This document shows, piece after piece, positions 35,104 through 50,100 of a stretch of 64,000 bases of DNA. The notes under the pieces are model-generated. The model saw nothing but the letters and a program-made list of their open reading frames with translations. It was not told the origin of the DNA and did not search any database. This DNA comes from Hyalella azteca (Eukaryota; Arthropoda; Malacostraca; Amphipoda; Hyalellidae): assembly GCF_000764305.2 (NCBI RefSeq), contig NW_025932549.1, positions 67,990 to 131,989 on the forward strand. Direction: 5' to 3'. The position numbers were made by a program, and so were the translations under genes. The first letter of the stretch is position 1. Every line of letters begins with the position of its first letter.

Positions 35104-38100
35104 GTAAGTATTTAAAACTTTCTTTCACCTATATGCTTTAAGTATAGATCTCAATATAATAAAAAGCTTGTAACCGTACCAAAAAAGTTGCATGAATCAT
35201 TCATTGACTGAAACGGGCATGATCTACGTGTTTAACATTCTGTTAACAGAGCGGCTACCAGCGATCCTGTTCTTATAAGAAGATATTGCTAATTGTATTA
35301 ATTACTCCACATCAATGCATGGTTCCATCTAAACTGTAATTTTTAATATGTCTCATGATCATAGTACGTCAGTCAGTTCCCATAAATATCGATAAATTTT
35401 CTTAGACTTCTTTGCCTGCCTTTACGTGAATTGATTTTTGGATTGGAATTAGTTCAAGTGCATTCCGCAAAACATTAGGCCAAGAATTCAATCATAACCA
35501 CTTTTGGAGTAAAAAAAACCTCTTATGAGCTTCTACTACTGATTTAAAATAGTTTCCATGCCTGAACCTTAAATTTTATTGAAGTCGCTGTAATTAGTCT
35601 CCAGATTTTGGGTAAGTATCATTGAGCTGCAATAGTCAACAATTGTTTATTGATCGAGATATTTTTCGCAAGCTACATTGCTACGGAACGATGCCCGGTT
35701 ACTAGCGTATAATTAAGAAAATTCGACAATTTTTCTAAAGCATACGTGATGCACTTGCTTAGCACGCTAGACTTATTTACAGGCAAAACGTTTTACATAA
35801 AAAAGCTCACTTTTTATCATCNACTCACTGCAGTGAGTGACAGAGAGCGCATTTTCTCGTCGACGAAAACTTGAGGTCACGGACAGACGGACGGACAGAC
35901 AGACGGACATGGCGAGCACAATAGTGCATTTTTTCCATAAATGAGAAAATGCGCTAAAAATGCACCGAAGAGCACAAAGCAACAAAGCTGCTCCCAACGT
36001 GAGCAGTGCGCACGCTCATGCACTTCCTTCCGCATCTCTGCATGACCAGCTGCTTGACAGCTGTACGTGGTGCGCTGCACCTGCAGCCGTATTTAGGGCA
36101 TGTAGCAACCGTAATGTGTTGCACCTACCACCATAGTGGCATATATTTCGTGCTCATGCCACTATATATATTGGAGCACTTGGCTATGTAGTTTGCTCGT
36201 TTGCAGCCGTCTTTAGAGAACGTATAACTCGTGATGTGTTACGCTGCTATATTTTATCCAAGTTTCATGGCTACGACAGTGCTGTGTATGTAAAGTAATA
36301 CTTATGAAATGATGTTCTAGTAATTCAACGCACAAAGTTAGAGTCACACCAACATCGCGTGCTAATTTAAGAACGGCTTCACCAAACAAGCGGACAGAGG
36401 ATCACGGATACGTTATCAAAACACAATAGCGCCTCATTAGCAATCAATAAGTTGTCCGTTCAGTAAAGAACCTCGATGTCCGTACAGATAATAGAATTGC
36501 AATTAGTTCCTTCAAATGCAAGATTTTTCGATTGCAATTAACTTAAGGAAGCTATAAACTGAATATAAATGAAATTTTCAGCATATAGTAACTACGATTG
36601 AAATAACTGACACGTTTATCGACGCTGTCAACAACTCCACATAAAACTTTGTCGATTGAGAACTTGAATTTTTGCGTTCGACATCGTTTCGCTTTAAATG
36701 AAATATATAGAGTTTAAATCCCTATAATATCAAGCAGTTTTGCTTAGAGCCAGTAGTCTTAATTACCTGATGTGAGTCTCGAAACGATCTAGGCTAAGAA
36801 TCCGCAAGCTGCCGTAATTGTTTTCTTCGTAAATTGTCTAGTTGACGTTTCAGAAACCTGCTATGGAAAATTTCCTCCTTGTTGCATGACCCTAATAAGC
36901 TTTGAGTGATTGAAAGTTTTAACATCTGCCTACAGTTATAGCTATTCGATCATTGGTGCAGAGAATTGTATCGTTCACAGGGTAAAATGGAGGCAGATGA
37001 CTTCGGCAAACACACTAGTATACGAATGAAATTGTGCACATCTAATCAAGATAAATTAGAATACATTTATTTATTCGAACATTTGCGTGGTAAGAAATTC
37101 CATTAACTATTGCAGAGACGTTGCAGAATTGTAACTCTCTGATTGTTTGAATTGTGCAGGTGCCAAAAAGATTTTTATCTATCAACTGTCTGGTTTACAA
37201 ATATATGATCTCAATGAGTGTTGTATTGAGGATAAGTCGTACCAAATAGTGCTAGGCTATTTTCATATAACAATATCTGATAAAATTAGTTTTATAACTT
37301 ATTTTAAGAGTATGAGAACCATTTCATTTCGCATAAATGAAAATATCAATATATTTTGTCTTCTTCAATTAAGCCTTGAAACATACTATTGTTGTCAATC
37401 TGTGGAACCTCTTTATTAAAAAATGAATTCTTGACATGAATGGTATTGATCATTATGAATGGTATATACGTAACGCGAAATCAACGCTTCAAAGTTAAAC
37501 AAAGAAGCTTTGCCGCATGCGAACACATCCAATTCGTTGAAATTATTTTATGAAATATATGTTCAAATTTTTCAAACATTTTGCGATCTCTCCTGCTATT
37601 GTATTTGTTAAAGCTGGACTGCCGTGATTTTCTTCGTATTGAAGTTTGGATGCAAGCGACGTACGTAAGATCAGGCATGCTCGCTCCGCACACCTCTCGT
37701 CTCAGGCATGACAATGAAGGCTCCTGCTTCGGCCGCGTCTGAATGTCGCCATTTTTGGACCTGCTATTGGAAATTGCGAGAGAATATGTCTTAAATGAAC
37801 AAAAGTTTGCTTACATTACTCACATTTTTAAAATGTTGACTATTTTAATAATGTACTTCCATCGACTCTAGCTCGTGTGAGATATTATAGCAATTAAATT
37901 TTTATAAAAAATTTCAAAATTCCTGACAGATGAATTATTTCAACTTCAGGACAACTGATTACGTCTCCAAAAATGTAATCAATATTCTATGTTGATCAAA
38001 ATTTTTTTCCAAGTTCGAACATTTTCTTTTAAAACTTTAAGTGAGCTATTTCTCTTGCCAGTAGAGCCTCACATGCATGCAATTAATAAATAGTAATTAA

Positions 38101-41100
38101 TGATTAAGTCGCCTGCATTTAATTAAGAATAAGACTGATCGGCCTCGATCTCTTGTCGAGTAAGTGGCGATACGAACCAATAAGAAAATGACAGAGAAGC
38201 TCTGATGACTGTGAACAATTATTCGGAACCTGCGTACACGAGGATGATTTACTAAATCCTTCCCAAAAGTTGCAGTTTACTTAACTCCCATTATGCATAC
38301 TCATCAGATATGATAAGTACATGCATAATATGTATAAACAACTCTGAGACATGATGATAAGTTATTTACAAACATGCAACTCAAACAACGAATCAAATAG
38401 ACGTGGCCTTATAACCAAACACTAGCTATAAGAACTCAGCGCATTACTTTCTTCGTACGAAACATTGGGCCCAAACGGCCGTTAAAAGTTTCTCCACATG
38501 CATATGCTTCTCGTGCGAACGTGCAGCATTTCTATTTTAATGGCAATTGAGGCTGTCAGGATAAACTTCAAAGTTACATTTGCTCCCTTGCATAACTCAG
38601 GGGAGCTGGCACTGCAGCTCAATGCTGTTGCTTTACGATCTTTGCGGGCGAAATCTTGTTTGTTGGTTGTGGTGTCGGGCTCACTTCTTTGAGGTGACAA
38701 CGATTCGACGCCAAGTGTCGACCGTATATTTTCGCAGCCTAAATACTAAGCGAGGTAAATACAGGCTCGTAAACATCCTTTATTCTACGCACTGTACACT
38801 GCAGTTGGAGGGCTTCATTTGTGGGATAGTTTTCTGTGGTGGAGATTGCTTTGAAATTCTTGAAATTCAGTTTTAAAGTTGGTATTTGTTTTTAGTTAGC
38901 ATTATTCTCGTATTTAGTTGTTCAATGCTTCATTAGACTAGTTTCTCTTGTTTTTATCGCATTTTCTCATTTATGGAAAAAATGCACTATTGTGCTCGCC
39001 ATGTCCGTCTGTCCGTCCGTGACTTCACGTTTTCGTTGACGAGAAAATGAGCTCTTTGTCAATCACTGCAGTGAGTACTGAGTTATATATATATTTTTTG
39101 TTATGAAATCGCGTTCATCGAAAAATTCTGCATGCATTCGATTGATTTTAATTTATTTATTTCAATTCAGCATTGATTTACCATGTAACCAGGCATATGG
39201 TATTGATTTTAATCAATTTACTCTTACATAGATGAAAATAATTAATATTTATATCGTAAACTTTGACACTTTCCTGTGAAAAGGCAGCTTTAGAGCCTGC
39301 TAGAAAATTTGCCAACATAGGAGCTTATGCAACACATATTATAACTAAAATAGGAACAATTACATGGAATTAGCTCAGTTTTGGAAGCGGGTGTTCTAGC
39401 AAAAGTAAAATAAAGGTAAGTGCTCAATACATCACTTACTTACATTCAAAGGATTTAGATCCCACGTGATGCTAAAGAATGATTTATTAAGCAATAAATT
39501 AGTTTTTGTTTTTTATGCATATTGTCATGCTGACCTAAACGTCTAGGTCACGGGCTGACTTTCTGCAGCACTTACTTTGAAGTGATTCTTCACTTACGCC
39601 ATGGCTTTTCTTCATTCGTCCGCAGAACGAGAAATCGTCTGATGTTCAGCATGGTATCATGCCTACGACTTGTTACTTTTTTTAATACGTTTTGTATTGT
39701 ACTATGTAGAATGAACGCTGTTGAGTCAAATGAAAAAAAAAATGAAATGAATTATTTATTTATTTTTTTGAAATTGTCAGAAGATACTGGGAGAGCGTAA
39801 GCTAGGAAAAGATTTCACAGATTAGCTAGGGAGAAAACAGATGAAAGTAAATAGGAGTTCATGATAAAAGCTGCGAGTGAAGAATTAGGTTTTTGTGTGG
39901 AATTTTACTTGAGCATAAAATGGTTCTTTGGAAATCCATGCTCAAGAACTTACACTCAATGTATAGCAAGGCGAAATATCACACTCTACTGATTATTAGG
40001 TCAGCTGGTAAATGTTCAACTCTACTTAAAAATTTTCTGACTTATCATCATGATCTTAATTTCATTAATAATATGATTCGTCATTTATACGGCTTGATAG
40101 CGTTTCGTTAATGGCTTTTTTATTTATAACCTAATATTTATATATAAAAGCTGGTAAATTGTTCATACATGTATATACATATACAAATGAAAATGTTAAT
40201 ACAGATCTACTTTATTATTCGTAGAACAGTACATCAGGATGTATTATTAATTTGTTCAGTTTGTATTCTTCTCATGCATTTGTTGTAATTACTGGCGCGT
40301 GTGAAACTCGAGTGGCCCGAACTCAAAAATGTGGCATTTTCATAGTTCAATAATGCAGTAATAATGCTTTTATTCGGTTCACTTCCTCAAAAATCGAAAA
40401 TTGTAAGTGTACAAACATAGGAGATTTTTTAAAGAATGTAATTGACGATTGTTTCTTCTGTACGCTTTTGCCGTATTGATGATCGTTCAAGGATAATCTC
40501 TCTGGATTAATGTTCTGCTTGTACCCTCCATATTTGTTCCTAACGTAGTGAATAAAATGTTGCATTAACTACCATTATTGGTGTTATTTTCATTTACTTT
40601 CCAGAGATTTTTACAAAAAAATAATACATCTGACCACCGTTCAGTATTCAAACAGAGCTACATAAGCGTGCCGGTATGTGAAACCGTTGCCATCATAAAT
40701 AAAAGTATGCAGTGGCGTTGTTTGATAACAATTGATGTACATCCTGCGGCGTAGAGCTGCAGTATGTACTGTGTAGGTACTAGGTAGTGTATACTAAGTA
40801 GGATATCCCTGAGGTTTACAACATTACATGGAGGTATAATGTTGTCAGGTGCTCTTAAAATGAGCTACTTATCACTACGATGCTGCTGTGATAATCTTCC
40901 TTTTTCACGCACTTCGCATTCGTTTTTAAACCGGGTAGTTCTGAGGTAAAAATTGCATGAAACACTTGATCTCCGAAGTCTAAGTTTAAATATAGATGTT
41001 AGTTGAGTGGCAAAAATTTCATAAACGTCTAAATTTCATGCAGTATAGTTTTAAAATCGATAGTTTAAAAATCAAATGTGTTTCCTAACTATGCTTGCTC

Positions 41101-44100
41101 GTTATAAATTTAAATTTTCATATCCCATATTGGAAAATATTTTTCTTAGGCTGTAGTCATCTGTCCGTCGACTGGAAAGTGATATTAGATTTGGTTTGAT
41201 TATTTATTGCCTTTACTTGATTATATGAACACCGAAGAGTAGACGCAGTTCTACGCTTCTTATGCACGGTTGATCCTGATGCAAGTTGGCGTGGTGGAAT
41301 CAAAGTCTAAGCCAGATGACGTACATACGAAGCTTATCTCATTGCACTCGCCAATTTTGATGCGCACGAAGCTTGATCTTGTTCTTCTCCTTTTTTAATC
41401 TTTATTTTTATTATGTTTTTTTTCTGTCTTGTTGGTTGGTCATCGTAGCCTGCGGGCTGCTGCTGCTACCGCTGCTTCTCGGACTCGTTCGCTGTACCGC
41501 CTCGAGGCTAGCGCACCCCCTCATAAAATCTCTCCATCAAACTCAGCACTAAATGGAACTGCTTTATGTTGCTAGAAATATTAAACTGGATAGATAAGCT
41601 GCCTTTGGCTGTTTGTTCAATTGCTCTTTATAAGCTACTTTATAAAGAGCAATTTATGCTCTTTATAAGCTACTAATATTCAACACAATTCGTATTACGC
41701 TAGCTCTAATTCATTATTGATTTCATTATTCATATATTCAGAGAACATCTATTCATATGCTCTATTTATGTATTTATTTTTTATTAGGTCAGTCTTTGAC
41801 TAGTAGATTCTGAAACCGAGGCTATATTGCGATTTCACTAGAAACTCAGTTGTAATATACTAGTTATAAATCAATGAAGCACACGTCCATACAGATGTAT
41901 CAAATTAATCATCATACATGAAATGAATTGTACATCGACTGTATTAGATCGTAGCTGCGAGAATAACTGATATTCGTGTTAAAAAAATCTATAATATCAC
42001 ATGCAGAGATTAGCGTCTATGCATGGCTTGAAAAATTTCATTTTATGTCATTTGATTGCATGCTGTACAATAAAGCAAATATAAATATCTAAATCTATAT
42101 AATACACTTCTGTTTTTTCTTCAAGAAACAATAAATTAAATAGATATCATAATCTAGACCATACACATTTGTTTATTCTTCACAAAAGAGAGGTTGTAAT
42201 AGCAGGATGTTGCTGCTGCAGCAGTGAGATAGACGCGCGTATATGTTAGTCTGCCTTGCCAGACGCTCGCCCGCTCCTGCAACGCAGTTCATTCATTTAG
42301 TTGGGCAGCAGCAGCGGCGCTGGAGGCTAACACCGTCATTCATTGCCCAGTCTTGCCTCCAGGGCCTCAACAACACGGCGACCAGCAGCACCGCCTGTGG
42401 TCCAGAGCAAGCTACCTTTTTTTAGCTTCTTTGCCTGCTATATATTCTGTGTCCGTAGATCTTTTGATATTTGTTTGCGCTTGACGTGTAAAGCGTTTAT
42501 GCGTCACTTCTAAAATTAGTGTCTGGGGTCATTCATACTTACAAAATGACTCGCGTCATACATACGTACAAAATGACTCGCGTCATTCATACTTTCAAAA
42601 TGTCCCTCGTCATTCATACGTACAAAATGTCTCGCGTCAATCATACATACAAAATGTCTCGCGTCATTCATACATACAAAATGTCTCGCGTTATTCATCC
42701 ATACAAAGTGTCTCACGTCATTCATACATTAAAAATGTTTCGCGTCATTAATAGAATGATTGTGAGTGCTTGGAAAGTTAAGTGATTCATCTTTCAATAA
42801 TTATGGACAATTGAAGCAGTTCAAGCCAGTATGTTTGATAGAATCAACAACCAAGTTCATATCTTACTCATGGTCCAGATTAATTAAAATTCAAAACATT
42901 TTCATAACAGATCATAGGTCAAAAAATTGTTGTTATCAAAATATGTCAATACATGGATTTTGAAATGAGTTAAAATTTATGACATTTTTCTTGAAATGTA
43001 TTTTGGCCTTCTTTCTAGCACACTAAAACCATCGCACAATTAGATTTCTGATAATGTATATTTTCGTAGATATTTGAATAAGTTTTGTGGGAGATTAATA
43101 TATTTCTATATCAAAGGACGCCAAAAGTAAGTTTTTCTAGGGATATCGCACCTTTTTATTCTTTGTGCATGCTTTTAAAAATTTTAACAAGTGTTAAGCA
43201 TTATAGTAAACTTAATTCATATTACTTTGTTGGTTTCAGCCGAGCGTATGAAGAAATGAACAAAACAATTGGATTTATTCCATATTTTGTTCCGATATAA
43301 GTTTCACTGCAAAATCAAATAACAATATCTATTGTTTCATTTATTTTGAAAAATTTCTTATGCAGCTAATTCGGTTGAGAATATTTTACCATTGAAACCG
43401 TACAGGCAATCCATTGGAATGCTGCTATACGTTGTTCACGATCGAGGTTCTTGGAATTCAGAAATGCCGTTCGACAGCTGCGGAGAGAAATCCCTTTCCA
43501 ACTCAAGCTTATCTACTCATTCTGACCTGCAAAGGGCATTTCTGCGCACTTTTTGTGCTTCATGAAAAACTGGCTCACATGAAACCGAGGCTTTCTAGCT
43601 CTGTTCTGCACATGCGCAGTATATTCGCTCAAGCCTGCGTATAATTAACTGTGTTTGAAGTGAACATGCATTCATGTCAGGTGATGTTGCTTGAAAGTTT
43701 GCCAACTCTCAAAGTTTTAAGGGCGAATTTGATTATGTTGGTACTCAAAACGGTTGCAAAAATTTTGCAATGTTGTTTTTTAAAGTGATTTGTCATCAAT
43801 TGAAAATTTTCTTTTGTTAAAAAATAATTGTGTGATGAATATTTTGTATACAATTCAAACACACCGCCATTTTTTAAATTAAATGTGATGTCATATTCCT
43901 TAACACGTTGACTCCGAAGTGGTACATATGCGTACCACGAAATGTATTTCTCCAGGACGTAGTGGTACATAATTCAGGTTGCCTAAAATCGGCCAAATCC
44001 GGGAAATAAGAGAGGCCGATAACTCAATAAATTCCAGTTTATTTCTAGGTTCTGCTATAAAAATCCCACCTATTTTCTTTTTGCAGTATTTAAAATTTAA

Positions 44101-47100
44101 TTAGGAAGAACCCCTATCATAAATTTTAGCCGGCCAACGCAATTGAGAAAAACTAAATCACGGAATTTGTCCGGAAAAAAATGGCCGTCTGGCGACCCTG
44201 TTTAAAAACAGTACAAAAAATGAAATAATAGTACAAGATGAAGCAATCGTAATCAACGTGTTAAGCTTCCATAAACGCTTTAACATCGCTTCTTGATTAA
44301 AGTCTTATTGATTGAAGCCTTCCAAATCAAATGTGATCATTTAAGGTCAGGAAGAGTTTTGGGTGCAAATCTGCGAGTTGCTAGAGACGATGTCCATGAT
44401 TTAGTCTTCGCCAAATCACGTGCACTCGCGGCCCTGGATATCGCGTCTCCACCCATGCGTGGCGCCACAGGGGCCACGGCTTCATTTTTTATCACTGCGT
44501 TTGCAGGGAAAACTTCCTCGTGCGTAGCGCCACCATTTTTTTCTTCAACCCAAATGTATGATGAAGAAGTCATTGAATGAAGGTGTGGGGCGTGGGTGGA
44601 CTTGGAAAAGGTTAAAGGCATCGCTATATCGTGTCCATGCCCATGAGGTGTGTAAGCCTTCGTGTATATGCTCGATCTTGCGTTCAAAATTTGAACATTG
44701 GTACCGAACAAAGCGCGGAAGAAGCAAACTTCTGCTTAAGATGATTCAAACAATGTCATTTTTTCAAGTATGAGTAGGTGCTTTAGTTATAGGCCTAGTT
44801 ATATAATGCAATTCGTATTATGCGTAAAACTTTTTAGCATCGAAGTACTACCTCATAGAGACTAGACACTTATTTAATTCCATCGTCTTTTCGAGTCGGA
44901 CGGGTATGCTAAATGAGCAACTAACATTATCAAGTCTTTGAGGTAAGAATGTTCATGAGGAATTAGTTTACTTAACTTGTGATGAAAAATAATTACTATT
45001 TCCTTCTGTATTTCCTTCTGGAACTTTGATTTCTATCAGGATTCGTCTACATTCCAGGATTTCTATCATATCAGGATTAATCTCGCGACCGTGCAAACAC
45101 AGGATGTTTCCAAACGATAAAAAATAGTATATCGAAATTATTGTGTTGGATTCTACTTTATTCTTAAAACATCTCCCTCATATTAATTTTACCCACTTGC
45201 AGCAGTATTTTTTTACCTTAGAAAAAATGTACCGATCTCGATCAACCTGTTTCTCTCACTCTCTCTAACCTCGCTCTCTGTCGCCCTCCGTCAGGTTTTA
45301 CTAAGTTTCTGTTTCCCTCACTCTCTCTATTCTCTCTGTCTCTCTCTCTCTATTCTCTCTGCCTCTCTCTAAACTCGCTCTCTGTCACTCCTCCGTCATT
45401 TTTTACTAAGTTCCCTCGTTTGGGTGTCTAGGATGCTCTTCATGCTAATTTCCATCTACTGCTTCCTTACTTCTCTTGACTCACTCATTTTCTTTTACCA
45501 TCTCAACACCCTCTTCATTACCTCACTTCCCTCATCCACCCTCTCACCATCTCTCCCTTCATCCCCTCTCATCCCTCATCCACCCTCTCACCATCTCTCC
45601 CTTCATCCCCTCTCTTCCCTAATCCACCCTCTCATCATCTCTCACTTCATCCACCCTCTCTCCTCACGTCCCCCCGCTGCCGCTGAGCAGGGAACGTGAG
45701 TCGCGGCTCCCGCTGACAGCAGCTCTGCTGCGAGCAAAATCCGCGCTCCGCTGAACACAAGATTGTTGGTTCACTGCCACACTCCACAGCCACCACTCAC
45801 ACTCCACCGCCACCATTCACACTCCACTGCCATCACTCACACTCCACCGCCGCCACTCACACTCCACTGCCACCATTCACACTCCACAGCCACCACTCAC
45901 ACTCCACCGCCACCATTCACACTCCACTGCCATCACTCACACTCCACCGCCGCCACTCACACTCCACCGCCACCACTCACACTCCACCGCCACCATTCAC
46001 ACTCCACCGCCACCACTCACACTCCACAGCCACCATTCACACTCCACCGCCGCCACGCACATTTCACTGCCACCCCGAACACTCCACTGCCACCACTCAC
46101 ACTTCACATCCACCACTCCCATTCCTGTCTCAACTCTGAGAATGATGAAACTATTTACTTCCTCGTGGTCCAGCGATGAAATGATTGGATGTTTGCATCC
46201 CGATCGTATAGGCGGGATTTTGATAGCAACGCGAACGATATCCTGTACTTCGATGCAACGTCGAACGCTGTAATGCAGTATCGATCGAGCCTCTTCGTTA
46301 AAATTTAGAACAGATATGATGTCTGTGTTGTTTTAAAAATCGTGATTTGAATAATTCATGAACTTTGGGCGAAGAATAAGTCTGAGTCCAACGTTGTGTA
46401 GCCTTGAATGAAGTGCAACACCACAAACAAGTATGACTTTCACTTGAATTAATAACTGCTTGGGCATGCCTGCCTTTCACTCTGACGTTCGATACCGTTG
46501 AATGTCTCATGCATAATGCATGTCATTAACGTAGACATTTCCAAGATTATCGTAGCCCGATAAAATGCTTCGCCGAGCACAAATGATGCCAGACGAAGGT
46601 CTGTCCATTTTACCAGCGTATTGCTTCCCACCTTTTGCCATTGCGAGAATAATTGGCTATTTTCCATTGTTTTTGCAGCCAAAAGCAAGCCATGACACGT
46701 TTCCAATCACCGCCATATTGTTATTACAATCAGAACACAATTTACTGCGACTTTACTACAAAAAATTAGTATTTCTGTGATTAGCGTTGTTCTATTTTCA
46801 TTGCAAGAGTTTTCATTCAAATAAGGAAGTTGCAATAACATGTTCGTAAATGAAAGTTTCGCCTACGAACTGTTAAATTATTTGTATTTGAAATCACAAA
46901 AAATGCTTCTTCTCTTGTATTACTTAATCACTTGGAAGCGAGGCAATTTTGTAAGAACTGTTTCATTGAATGAGTAACTCGTAGTTTATGACATTCAACA
47001 GTTTTAAAAACATTGAAACTCTATAATTTAATTTAGAAATTCTGTTTTAGAAGTTCCTGCATCACTCATTTAAGAATGAACGAGCCTCTGAAACTGTCTT

Positions 47101-50100
47101 TGGTCTTGACCAAAACATTTTTTGTGTTGATAAAATGAATCGATCTGCTTATTTTAGAAATCGATGCAGATGTTACCGCATTTTCTCTTAATATGAAAAA
47201 GGCGCTATTGTGCTCGCCATGTCCGCCCGTCCGTCCGTCTGTCTGTACGTCTGTCTGTCTGTCCGTCTGTCTGTCTGTCCGTCCGTGACTTCACGTTTTC
47301 GTCGACGAGAAAATACGCTCTCTGTCACTCACTGCAGTGAGTACCGAGTTATATTTGTTGTAGTCATATTTTAATGATATTTATCCAACATGTCGAATAC
47401 TAAAGGGAAATATTCTCGAGTCTTTTTTCGTATTGAATTACGCAACCCAAACAAGTTCTGCACTGTTGGTTATGGGTGCTATTTTTGGCATCTGACTTGT
47501 AAGGAAGACGTGAGGTGTTCGCTTCCTCTCACTATTGTGTTGCAATGTATCCTCGAAAGTATGTATCAATATTTCCATCCTTGTACGTAGATGTTTCTTA
47601 GATAATTGGCGAATATTCAGTAAAGTTATTAATTAATTCACTATCATAACAGACGAAAACTTAGTAAATTACATCAGCGTTAGCTTCGCTTAACACTTAC
47701 CTGCTGGAAGCTGTTTACCAATATTCGAATTGTATCGTTCTTTCGTTGCGTACGGTTAAAACCTGATTAGTCGCAGAATTCGCATTCCTTTACACTTGAC
47801 AACGCAAGTCGAGGTTTGGTTTTCGGCCAGCAGAGCTGTGCTCGCAGGATGTCTCAGTCCGCCGCCAGTTCAGGAGATCACCGCGAGTGTCGTGACCTGG
47901 AAGTGAAGTTCGGCACAGCGGTCGCATCGTCCTGTGGCTCACTCACACTTGTATCCTTCTAGCCACGATGTCAACGTGGAATAAAGCCTGCTGCTTCTTT
48001 CACAACTCACACTTGTATCCTTCTAGCCACGATGTCAACGTGGAATACAGCCTGCTGCTTCTTTCACAACTCACACTTGTATCCTTCTAGCCACGATGTC
48101 AACGTAGAATACAGCCTGCTGCATACTTCAGCGTCTCTCATGCCTTCAGAACAACACACTATGTGGTGTTTTGATGACAATAATTACTCATTCGGATAAA
48201 TTTGCCTGATTTTTGTATGCTGATGTTTTGTTTTTTATCTAATTGTGGCTTTTTTATGATTCAAATTTTTGTTTTGGTAAATAATCACAACCAAAAAAAT
48301 TTTCTCCCCCATTTTTTGTTACATTGCGAAACATATTGACGGAAATACGTTATAAGTTTTTGGGAACTGCTTCAATGTCGAATTTATGTAATTATGCAGA
48401 AGCTATGTAAAACGTTTCATAAAATCAAAATTCAAAATTTCTGCATTTTTTCGTGTTTTTTTCGATTTCATGGCTGGAAGNAGAAAGTGCGCTCTCTGTC
48501 ACTCACTGCATTGAGTACTGAGTTTTATTTTTTTTAGCAATGGCCAACTGAACTAAAAAGTCTTGTGATGCAGGTTTTCAGTTACACACATTTTCAGCAA
48601 TGTCACCCCAATATAAACGTAATGCGCAACATTTGTCAATAAGACACGACAAAGATGATTGCTGTAGGTAACCATCTCAGCCAACGCACTTCTTTTGCAA
48701 GTCACACTTGTTTTCGTAGATATGTACGATGTTTGCATACAGCTTGCATCGGCGTATGGCCTGGACAACTCTTGGATATTCACAGCTTCATGCCAGCTTT
48801 CGTCCTTATGCCAGGAAAAGCTATCATGTAACGGGTGAATTTAAACGGTTACAAACTTTTATTCACAACTATACTTAAGACGAACGTTCGAACATTGGTA
48901 CAGCCTTGTGTTCGCTATAGGTTAATTATGTATTGTATCAGGTATACAAATATCCATATACAAGATTTTATCACAGTGTAAAATGGTAGAAAATAAGTTT
49001 TAAACATTATAAATGCAGCCAACAATAGTTATTTCAGAATGTTTCAATCCCATTAAAACAGTAATGAAAAATTGTTGATACGGGAAATAGAAGTATAGAA
49101 TTTAATTGTCTAAAAATGATCCTTATTCTATTCCCAACACCTATTATTTCACCAATTACAATAACTATTTCATCCTAAGTTGGCATTGGCATACAATAAA
49201 GTTTTTCTGTCGCACCACAGCAATAATTATAGGAAGACACGTAGAAAATAAATATTATTTTCCGATAAAATCAATAACATTTTCCGGATCATTCGCGCAT
49301 ATCACGAGTCTTCAAGGATCTGAACTTGGCTTAGCGTAACTGTTGCCGCACCTATGGCAAGGAACATGCTTAATAAATCAATGTTTACTTTTTAGGAGCA
49401 TCGCACTATTAAATAAGTTGCAGCCAGAGCTGCGTGTGCTCACCGTCGTTTATATAAGGTCATGCACGACGGCTCTCAATGAAACGAACTCCACGCTGCA
49501 GCGAATGCTGCTGGTCGTCCTGCAATGAATGGAGCCTCAAGAATGCCGGTCCCGTCGAGGGGGCGGATGAGTGGAGAGGCAGGAGGTGGATGAGTAGGAG
49601 GCAGAGGGAGGCGAGTGGGAGGCAGTGGGTGAATGAGTAGGAGGCAGGAGGCGGGCGAGTAAGGGGACATGGAGGTGATGATGGAGAGCTGGCGACGGGC
49701 AGTGCGGAGGAGTTCGTAGAGTTTGAGTGATAAATTTGAAAGACACAGAGAGAATAATCCTGTGTTGTTAATCGGGAGAGAAAAGATAGGTTCTCGCTCA
49801 TGTTTTGTTTTCTAATATTAATATTCAGTGAGTTTCATAAATTTTTACACTAGGTAATAACGGAAACGAGGTAATGATGCATTTGCACATGGTACGAATA
49901 AGAGGAAACTACACACATGTTGTTTACCAGAGTATGAAATGATACAGGAATGAAGCCTGAATTTGCAACCACAAAACAAGTAAAGATTATCATTTGAACC
50001 GGAAAAGCGATGTCGCCGTAGTCCTGCCTCTTCACCAAAATTTCTTCATAACAACTTGTACTCGCTGAACTCGGCTGCACTTAACTCAGCGATGATCCAA

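Noticed and set aside
42516..42785. Ten-residue repeat proteins on both strands
   Set aside because: By-product of a 30-base tandem repeat; no start context or family.
45763..46179. 138-codon His/Ser/Thr/Pro repeat frame
   Set aside because: Translation of a 20-base minisatellite; no evidence of a gene.
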